64,000 nucleotides of DNA from contig NZ_JAOQNK010000001.1 in assembly GCF_025961315.1 (NCBI RefSeq), positions 2,294,001 to 2,358,000 on the forward strand, written 5' to 3'. The notes below the pieces were generated by a model that had not been told where the DNA came from, ran no database searches, and saw only the letters and a program-made list of their open reading frames with translations. This stretch comes from Sphingobacterium kitahiroshimense. GTDB taxonomy: Bacteria; Bacteroidota; Bacteroidia; Sphingobacteriales; Sphingobacteriaceae. This document shows positions 57,814-64,000 of the stretch, piece by piece. Positions within the stretch are counted from its first letter, which is position 1; each line of letters starts with the position of its first letter. The translations under genes were made by a program, and so were the position numbers.

Positions 57814-58644
57814 ATGGAGCAAGAAAAAAAACAAATTGGTCCAATAGGGATATTTGATTCTGGATATGGTGGTTTATCCGTATTTAAAGAGATCAAAAAA
57901 CAATTGCCTCAATACGATTACATCTACCTAGGCGATAATGCTCGCATTCCTTATGGAACCCGTTCATTCGAAACCGTCTATGAATTTACAAAACAATGTG
58001 TATTTAAGTTATTTGATTTAGGATGTAATCTTGTTATTCTAGCTTGTAACACAGCCTCTGCCAAAGCATTACGTTCAATCCAACAAAATGACCTTCCTCC
58101 TGGAAAAAAAGTACTGGGTGTCATTCGTCCAACAACTGAAATTGTAAAAGAATTCACAAAAACAAATCAGGTGGGCATACTAGCAACAACAGGGACAGTG
58201 AAATCGGAATCCTACAAAATTGAAATCAACAAATTTTATCCCGAAATAAAAGTATTTCAACACGATTGTCCTTTTTGGGTACCTTTAGTTGAAAATAATG
58301 AAATCAATACAGAAGGAGCAAAATATTTCGTTGAAAAAGATATTGAAAAACTTTTAAAACAATCGCCTGATATTGATACCATCATATTGGCCTGTACACA
58401 TTATCCCTTATTACTACCCGTAATTAAGCAATTTGTACCCAGCCATATCAATATCATTTCACAGGGACCACTCGTCGCTAAAAGCTTAGAAAAATATTTG
58501 GACCTGCACCATGATATTGAATACAAAAGTTCTAAAAATGGAAGCATGCAATTTTATACAACCGATGATCCACTTGATTTTGAATCAAAAGCAGAAATAT
58601 TTTTCGGTCAAAAAATTAAAGCTACACACATTAAAGTCACATAA
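57814..58644 (+). CDS. murI: Glutamate racemase
   Basis: Makes D-glutamate from L-glutamate for peptidoglycan. 276 residues with the two catalytic Cys in VILACNTASAKAL and IILACTHYPLLLP, Asp-Ser in GIFDSGYGGLSV, and the GDNARIPYGTRS loop. The ATG at 57814 gives the normal start but has no leader between it and the preceding hairpin, so the mRNA start is unclear (see findings). A bidirectional terminator follows. Confidence 0.95.
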   Translation: MEQEKKQIGPIGIFDSGYGGLSVFKEIKKQLPQYDYIYLGDNARIPYGTRSFETVYEFTKQCVFKLFDLGCNLVILACNTASAKALRSIQQNDLPPGKKVLGVIRPTTEIVKEFTKTNQVGILATTGTVKSESYKIEINKFYPEIKVFQHDCPFWVPLVENNEINTEGAKYFVEKDIEKLLKQSPDIDTIILACTHYPLLLPVIKQFVPSHINIISQGPLVAKSLEKYLDLHHDIEYKSSKNGSMQFYTTDDPLDFESKAEIFFGQKIKATHIKVT

Positions 58645-58645
58645 A

Positions 58646-58679
58646 AAAGGCCTCATCTACTAAAAGATGAGGCCTTTCC
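58646..58679. terminator. Bidirectional terminator between murI and asnB
   Basis: Inverted repeat AAAGGCCTCATCT / AGATGAGGCCTTT with a 6-nt loop and flanking A/T-tracts. Confidence 0.9.
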
Positions 58680-58702
58680 ATTTTATCGATGTAATTTAGA
58701 TC

Positions 58703-60391
58703 TTAATCAGCCAATACCTCTTTTTTAACATAACTATCATTATGAACCGCAGCAACAGCTCTGCCCGATGGATCATTTAAGTTTTGAAATGACGCATCCC
58801 ATAATAAAGCTTCAGGAGTACTGCAAGCAACAGACTTAACAGAGGGCACTGTTTTAGCAGCCGCTTCTGAAGGGAAATGTGATTCAAAGATCGTACGGTA
58901 TAAAAACTCTTCCTTATTTTTAGGAGGATTGATAGGAAATCTTTCCGCCGCACCTGCAAATACGGCATCACTTACTTTACTTTCAGCCTGTTCTTTTAAA
59001 GTATCGATCCAACTATAACCTACACCATCAGAAAATTGCTCTTTTTGTCTCCAGGCAATACTTTCTGGTAAATAATCTTCAAATGCTTTACGTAACACCC
59101 ACTTTTCCATTTTACCATCCTTAATCATTTTATCCTTTGGGTTGATCGTCATGGCAACATCCATGAATTCCTTATCTAAAAATGGAACACGTCCCTCCAC
59201 ACCCCATGCCGCTAAAGATTTATTAGCACGCAAACAGTCATATAAATACAATTTCTTCAATTTACGAACTGTCTCTTCATGAAATTCTTTAGCATTCGGT
59301 GCTTTATGAAAGTACAAATATCCTCCAAATAACTCATCAGAACCTTCTCCTGAAAGAACCATTTTTATCCCCATAGATTTGATCACACGTGATAATAAAT
59401 ACATCGGTGTAGAAGCTCTTATCGTAGTAACATCATAAGTTTCTAAATGGTAAATAACATCGCGGATAGCATCGAGCCCTTCCTGAATAGTAAAGTTAAT
59501 CTCGTGATGGATAGTGCCAATATGGTCGGCAGCTTTTTGTGCAGCAATTAAATCTGGAGCACCTTTTAATCCAACAGCAAAAGAATGCAATTGTGGATAC
59601 CACGCCTCTTCTTCATCACCAGATTCTATACGTTTGGAAGCAAATTTTTTTGTTACAGCAGCAATTACTGATGAATCTAAACCTCCGGATAATAAGACAC
59701 CATAAGGGACATCAGACATCAATTGACGGTGAACAGCAGCTTCTAAAGCTTCACGCAATTTAGCTATATCTGTTTCAGCATCCTTAACTGCGTCATATGA
59801 TTCCCATTGTCTTGAATACCAACGCTTAGGCTCTTTACTTTCAATGCTATAAATATAATGTCCCGGAGGAAATTGATCCATAGTAGTGCAAAATCCTTCT
59901 AAGGACTTCAATTCCGAAGCAACAAAAAATTGTCCCTTATCATCCGTACCATAGTATAAAGGTATAATACCCATATGGTCACGAGCGACAAAAAATGAAT
60001 CATTGCGAGCGTCATAAAGAGCAAAACCAAAAATTCCGTTTAAATCTTCTATAAATTGAGGTCCTTTCTCTAAATATAAAGCGAGTACAACCTCAGAGTC
60101 AGATTGTGTAGCAAAATCATAATTTGGCAGACTATCGCGCAATTCCTGATGATTGTAAATTTCGCCATTAACAGCTAAGACAACTTGCCCGTCTGGACTA
60201 TATAAAGGTTGACTACCCGATTTTGGATCTACAATAGCTAGTCGCTCATGCGCAAGTATAGCCAGATCTGAACTATAAATACCTGACCAATCTGGTCCAC
60301 GATGACGTATACGCTTAGACATTTCTAAAACTTGAGGTCTGATTAATGTGACAGATTCCTTTAAATCAAATGCTCCGATGATACCACACAT
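58703..60391 (-). CDS. asnB: Asparagine synthase (glutamine-hydrolysing)
   Basis: ATP-dependent amidation of aspartate with glutamine as ammonia source. The 562-residue protein has the class II glutaminase nucleophile Cys2 (MCGIIGAF), glutamine-binding motifs GEIYNHQ and SDSEV, and the synthetase PP-loop SGGLDSSVIAA (about 237) with SGEGSDELFGGY. Length matches AsnB-type enzymes and ends with the usual family tail. No operon partners. Confidence 0.96.
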   Translation of the reverse strand: MCGIIGAFDLKESVTLIRPQVLEMSKRIRHRGPDWSGIYSSDLAILAHERLAIVDPKSGSQPLYSPDGQVVLAVNGEIYNHQELRDSLPNYDFATQSDSEVVLALYLEKGPQFIEDLNGIFGFALYDARNDSFFVARDHMGIIPLYYGTDDKGQFFVASELKSLEGFCTTMDQFPPGHYIYSIESKEPKRWYSRQWESYDAVKDAETDIAKLREALEAAVHRQLMSDVPYGVLLSGGLDSSVIAAVTKKFASKRIESGDEEEAWYPQLHSFAVGLKGAPDLIAAQKAADHIGTIHHEINFTIQEGLDAIRDVIYHLETYDVTTIRASTPMYLLSRVIKSMGIKMVLSGEGSDELFGGYLYFHKAPNAKEFHEETVRKLKKLYLYDCLRANKSLAAWGVEGRVPFLDKEFMDVAMTINPKDKMIKDGKMEKWVLRKAFEDYLPESIAWRQKEQFSDGVGYSWIDTLKEQAESKVSDAVFAGAAERFPINPPKNKEEFLYRTIFESHFPSEAAAKTVPSVKSVACSTPEALLWDASFQNLNDPSGRAVAAVHNDSYVKKEVLAD

Positions 60392-60685
60392 ATTATTGTT
60401 TTTTTATTGTTTCTTTCTTTTGATTGAATTATTGACACAAATTAAAGCAATAAATAATTAAATTCATAATGTTTTTTAAATTTTATTAAAAATTTAACAT
60501 TAAACAACTAAATTCTTTACCATTTATACATTAAAATGACTCAATCAGTACCAAATAAAAAATAAAGAACCCTCTAATAATCAACAATAAAACATGCATT
60601 ACTAAATATACTTGTTTCATTTTCTAACCAGATTTGGCATTTTTTGCATAAATTCATACTAGAAAAAAAATATAAATCACCCATT

Positions 60686-61249
60686 ATGAAAGCTTTACTT
60701 CATCATTATGAAAATCTAGCAATTAAACAAAGTGACCTAAATAAAATAATGACCGGACATGAGCTTCTTCATTTTTCTAAAAATGATTTTTTACTCCGCA
60801 AAGACGAAAAGGCACATGAATACTATATTTTGGAAAGTGGCCTGATAAGGTCATTTATTCATGATTATAATGGAAATGAAATTACAACTGATTTCTTTGG
60901 TGATCATGATGTAGTTATCGAAGTCACTTCACTTTTTCTTCAATTTCCTTCTCCCGAAAATCTTCAATGTTTAACTGACTGTAGCGTTTGGAAAATTGAT
61001 TTTAATACCTTTCAATCTTTGTATCATACCATTCCAGCTTTTAATGAATGGGGACGATCATGGATGACCTATGCTTTACACATTAACAAAAAACGTTTTA
61101 TAGATATGGTTTCACTTTCTGCTACCGAACGCTATCATAATTTAATCAGTACCAAACCCCAAATAATTAAGCAAGCAGCTTTAAAATATATAGCTTCATA
61201 CCTAGGCATAACAGACACATCGTTAAGTCGAATCCGAAAAGAAATATAA
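60686..61249 (+). CDS. Crp/Fnr-family transcriptional regulator
   Basis: A 187-residue regulator. The N-terminal cyclic-nucleotide-binding-like domain (about 30-120) has FSKNDFLLRKDEKAHEYYILESGLIR; the HTH near the end is truncated relative to E. coli CRP (KYIASYLGITDTSLSRIRKEI), as in the short Bacteroidota group. No Cys cluster, so not Fnr-like oxygen sensing. The frame extends to a TTG at 60644, but the ATG at 60686 fits better. Monocistronic. Confidence 0.88.
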   Translation: MKALLHHYENLAIKQSDLNKIMTGHELLHFSKNDFLLRKDEKAHEYYILESGLIRSFIHDYNGNEITTDFFGDHDVVIEVTSLFLQFPSPENLQCLTDCSVWKIDFNTFQSLYHTIPAFNEWGRSWMTYALHINKKRFIDMVSLSATERYHNLISTKPQIIKQAALKYIASYLGITDTSLSRIRKEI

Positions 61250-61456
61250 TTTATCCGAGCAGTAAAATTACTTGTCCTATGCGAAGTCGATTGATTAGGG
61301 TTTACTTTACTTTTGAGTAAGATAAATAAAGCAACAGATCGTCAAGACTTTAAAACAGTTCTTTTATATTCTGGTTTATGAATAGAAACAAAACTTAAAT
61401 AATAAAAATATTTTTTACCAATTTATTTACTGACATACAGTTGTCAAATCAACAAC

Positions 61457-61464
61457 TAACTTTG
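61457..61464 (+). promoter_or_regulatory. -7 box for the VOC operon
   Basis: TAACTTTG, exact consensus, 28 nt before the ATG at 61493; TTG at 61441-61443 could be the -33 element although the spacing (13 nt) is short. Confidence 0.5.
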
Positions 61465-61492
61465 ATATAACTTAAATATAAAAAAGAAAATT

Positions 61493-61936
61493 ATGGCTAT
61501 TTTACATGCTTACTTAAACTTTAACGGTAATTGCGAAGAAGCTTTCAAATTTTACCAATCTGTTTTTAATACAGAATCACTAGGTATATACCGCTTCAAG
61601 GATATGCCAGCCGATCCAAATTATCCACTACCTGCTGATGCAGGAGATAAAATAATGCATACAGCAATTAAAATCAATGATTCTGTCATGCTAATGGGAT
61701 CCGATTGTATCGAAGGTTTCGGCCATAAAGCAACTTCTGGAACAAATGCTTATTTAATGTTGGATACAAAAACAGCTGATGAAGCAAAAGACTTATATGC
61801 AAAACTCACTGCAGAAGCACAAAATATCGAAATGCCATTAGGAGAACAATTCTGGGCTGAGCTATATTCATCATTCCAAGATAAATATGGTATTTCGTGG
61901 ATGATTCATTTTGAAGGGAATAAAAAAATGCAATAA
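61493..61936 (+). CDS. VOC-superfamily protein (PhnB-like)
   Basis: A 147-residue single-domain metal or ligand-binding protein of the glyoxalase/bleomycin-resistance superfamily. Opening LNFNGNCEEAFKFYQSVF and central IMHTAIKINDSVMLMGSD plus the ending FWAELYSSFQDKYGISWMIHFE are the PhnB/3-demethylubiquinone-methyltransferase-like signature. Enzyme activity of the group is unclear. The stop and next start overlap by one base (TAATG), so it is coupled to the second VOC protein. Confidence 0.9.
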   Translation: MAILHAYLNFNGNCEEAFKFYQSVFNTESLGIYRFKDMPADPNYPLPADAGDKIMHTAIKINDSVMLMGSDCIEGFGHKATSGTNAYLMLDTKTADEAKDLYAKLTAEAQNIEMPLGEQFWAELYSSFQDKYGISWMIHFEGNKKMQ

Positions 61937-62316
61937 TGAAAAATGCAGTTGTATACTTTGAGATTCAAGCAACTGATCCTAAAAACCTTGCTTCATTCTA
62001 TCAACAACTTTTTGGTTGGACATTTATTAAAGAAGAAAACCTTCCAATTGAATACTATCGAATAGAAACAGCAGGTATAATGGGTGGATTATTAAAACGT
62101 CCAGCAGAAGTTCCTCCGTCAAATTGTGGTACTAATGCATTTACATGTTCAATGGAAGTTGACGATTTTGATCAGACATCAGCAAACATTTTACATAATG
62201 GCGGAAAGATTGCCTTACATAAGTTTGCAGTAATAGGAAAATGTTATCAAGGATATTTTACTGATCCGGACAACAATATCTTTGGGATATTTGAAGTGGA
62301 CATCAACGCTCATTAA
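61936..62316 (+). CDS. VOC-superfamily protein (glyoxalase-like)
   Basis: A 126-residue VOC protein: VYFEIQATDPKNLASFYQQLFGW start, GYFTDPDNNIFGIFE end, both diagnostic of the short glyoxalase-like family often annotated as bleomycin resistance-related or glyoxalase. Translationally coupled with the preceding VOC gene. Substrate unknown. Confidence 0.9.
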   Translation: MKNAVVYFEIQATDPKNLASFYQQLFGWTFIKEENLPIEYYRIETAGIMGGLLKRPAEVPPSNCGTNAFTCSMEVDDFDQTSANILHNGGKIALHKFAVIGKCYQGYFTDPDNNIFGIFEVDINAH

Positions 62317-62319
62317 ACG

Positions 62320-62368
62320 TATACTAAAGGGATTAATAACTTATTTATTAATCCCTTTAGTATATTTT
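62320..62368 (+). terminator. Terminator of the VOC operon
   Basis: Long stem ATACTAAAGGGATTAATAA / TTATTAATCCCTTTAGTAT with a 5-nt loop and TTTT after. Confidence 0.85.
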
Positions 62369-62532
62369 ATAAAAATATCTTCCCCCTATTTGCTATCCGT
62401 TTCATAAGATCAAGTTTATAAAGGCTCCGAATTTCTTTACCATCACTTTGTATAGGAATATTGAAAATTGTAATTTTTCAATATTGTTTTACAAAGATTT
62501 ATACGTTCTTTGCAAATTCAAAAAAAGAATTT

Positions 62533-64000
62533 GTGTTAAAAAAATATCTACCCTACTTTTTACTCACTGGTAAAATAATCTTTACAGCTTGTATTTTATT
62601 TATTGCACTCATTTTTACTATTCCTTTATTATTTCAGGAACAAGTAAATACAAAAATTAAAGAGGTTATTAATGATCAGATTGATGGCGAGTTAAATTAC
62701 AGTAAAATTCATTTATCTTTCTTCGACCACTTCCCTGCATTAACAGCTTCCCTTCATGACCTTTCCCTAAAAGGATCTGCTCCATTTAAAGATGTTGAAC
62801 TATTAAAAGCAAAACAAGTAAGTCTTGGAGTCGATATTCTAAGCCTTTTAAAGTCAAAAATTGTCGTTGAACAATTCTATATCGATCATGGCAAAATCCA
62901 TGTTAAAGTAAATAAAGATGGTGAGTCTAATTATAATATCGTTAAAAAAAAGAATGATAAAATAACAAATACTGATGAAACAAGTACCGCAATTGACTTA
63001 GCCTTTAAAAGCATTTTACTTCAAAAAGTAGATGTGTATTACGAGGATTTATCAGTTCCAATCATCCTAGAAGCTAAAAAAATGGATTATGAAGGTCATG
63101 GTGATCTCATGTCTTCACTTTTTGATTTAGATAGCAAAGCAGACATACAATCATTAAGCCTAACTTTCGACGGAGAAAAATATGTAGATGATAAAATGAT
63201 ACATGCCAGTCTCATGACTAAAGTAAACACCAATACATTGGCTTTTATATTTGAAAGGAATGACATTCGGATCAATAAACTTCCTGTTAAATTTAAAGGT
63301 GAATTTGGTTTCTTAACAAATGGCTATCATCTGGATTTTAAATTAAAATCCAGTAAAAGCACTTTATCTGAATTACTATCTTTAGTTCCGACCTCCTACT
63401 CGAAATGGTTGGCCGAAACAAAAATAAAAGGTAACTCAGAACTATTCATAGATCTCGTAGGGGAATACATTGTGGAAGAACATAAAATGCCAGATCTTAC
63501 CGTGGGTTTAAATATTACAGATGGATACTTTTCCAATAAGACGGCTAAAATCCCAATAGAAGATCTACAGACAAAACTTAAGATTAACCTTCCTCAATTA
63601 AACCCAGATTCTCTTTTAATTGAATTAAAACAATTTGAATTTAAGGTTGCTTCCGGATATTTCTACAGCAAAGGAATAGTTAAAGGACTAAATCCTTTAT
63701 ATGTAAATACTGAATTTAAAAGTAATCTAGACTTAAGTGCTGTCAGTAATGCACTAGCTTTGCCCACCTTAAGCTTTAGAGGAAATTGGATGTTAGCTGG
63801 TTTTATTAATGGAACCTACGCAACGGCTATTAAAACCTCAGGATTAAGAAATAAAATAGATACTACCATTGCATCTATACCTAATTTTGATATTCACAAT
63901 ACGTTACGCAAAGGGTATTTCAAACTCGCAAATTTACCTGCAGCTATCGAAAAAATTGAGTATGATTTAAAAGCAACATGTAATGATGCAAAAATCACCA
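62533..64000 (+). CDS. AsmA-family protein, 5' part (continues beyond the window)
   Basis: An open frame from a GTG at 62533 runs without a stop to the window end, giving at least 489 residues. It starts VLKKYLPYFLLTGK, then a membrane segment (about 12-35, FTACILFIALIFTIPLLF). The AsmA domain follows (DQIDGELNYSKIHLSFFDHFPALTASLHDLSLKG, LLKSKIVVEQFYIDHGKIHV), then repeated beta-rich units. AsmA proteins (bridge-like lipid-transfer proteins such as TamB and YhdP) are anchored in the inner membrane and span the periplasm. The GTG start is supported because no ATG is available upstream in this frame. Confidence 0.88.
   Translation, partial: MLKKYLPYFLLTGKIIFTACILFIALIFTIPLLFQEQVNTKIKEVINDQIDGELNYSKIHLSFFDHFPALTASLHDLSLKGSAPFKDVELLKAKQVSLGVDILSLLKSKIVVEQFYIDHGKIHVKVNKDGESNYNIVKKKNDKITNTDETSTAIDLAFKSILLQKVDVYYEDLSVPIILEAKKMDYEGHGDLMSSLFDLDSKADIQSLSLTFDGEKYVDDKMIHASLMTKVNTNTLAFIFERNDIRINKLPVKFKGEFGFLTNGYHLDFKLKSSKSTLSELLSLVPTSYSKWLAETKIKGNSELFIDLVGEYIVEEHKMPDLTVGLNITDGYFSNKTAKIPIEDLQTKLKINLPQLNPDSLLIELKQFEFKVASGYFYSKGIVKGLNPLYVNTEFKSNLDLSAVSNALALPTLSFRGNWMLAGFINGTYATAIKTSGLRNKIDTTIASIPNFDIHNTLRKGYFKLANLPAAIEKIEYDLKATCNDAKIT

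Noticed and set aside
60644..60685. TTG-initiated extension of the Crp/Fnr gene
   Set aside because: The ATG at 60686 matches the short Bacteroidota Crp group start.

Overview
The window comes from a Bacteroidota chromosome, most likely Sphingobacteriaceae and probably Sphingobacterium or a close relative. Several things point there: AT-rich DNA, almost no Shine-Dalgarno-like sites, several upstream boxes matching the Bacteroidota -7 consensus TAnnTTTG, and the gene families present (ECF42 sigma factor, LytS/LytTR pair, DUF418, GH125, RemB/Wzi-like barrel, AsmA, PCMD lipoprotein, S9 peptidases). No rRNA, tRNA, CRISPR array, insertion sequence or phage module was seen. Most of it looks like ordinary chromosome dense in regulators, redox enzymes and envelope proteins.

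Layout. 1-4.7 kb: nicotinamidase, an ECF42 sigma factor with its DGPF/YCII partner, an acetyltransferase, and a MocR-type (GntR-aminotransferase) regulator. 4.8-12.3 kb: dxs, divergent from the MocR gene and with overlapping promoters; then a minus-strand group of an MscS channel, a PCMD lipoprotein and an outer-membrane barrel; then methionine aminopeptidase. 12.5-17.2 kb: two AraC-type regulators, a Tet(X)-like flavin monooxygenase, a flavodoxin lipoprotein and an aldo/keto reductase. The last two carry a shared 34-nt upstream element. 17.5-21.6 kb: LytS/LytTR two-component system, DUF418 protein, AraC regulator. 21.6-28.5 kb: S9 peptidase and a four-gene ABC efflux operon (ATPase, membrane fusion lipoprotein, permease, TolC).

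28.6-36.6 kb: a FAD monooxygenase fused to an N-terminal CxxCxGxG zinc-ribbon-like module, a large secreted hydrolase, a small barrel protein, an SMP-30 family lactonase, and a two-gene unit at 35484-36529 that looks like a lipoprotein-anchored polymorphic toxin with a translationally coupled immunity gene. 36.6-44.6 kb: FMO-like monooxygenase, AraC regulator, tandem GNAT, a three-gene overlapping operon of unknown role ending in a YoaK-type membrane protein, and an OmpR/HK pair. 44.8-64 kb: esterase, DUF3857-transglutaminase-DUF2569 protein, ferritin, FUSC membrane protein, DPP-IV-like peptidase, aroQ with a RemB-like barrel, GH125 mannosidase, murI, asnB, Crp/Fnr regulator, two coupled VOC proteins, and an AsmA gene that runs off the window end and begins with GTG.

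The observations most worth following are the putative lipoprotein toxin/immunity pair, the MocR-dxs divergent promoter (a possible PLP-supply control of DXP synthase), the duplicated 34-nt operator-like element ahead of the aldo/keto reductase and flavodoxin genes, and the zinc-ribbon/flavin monooxygenase fusion. All functional names are from reading motifs by eye; no database search was run.
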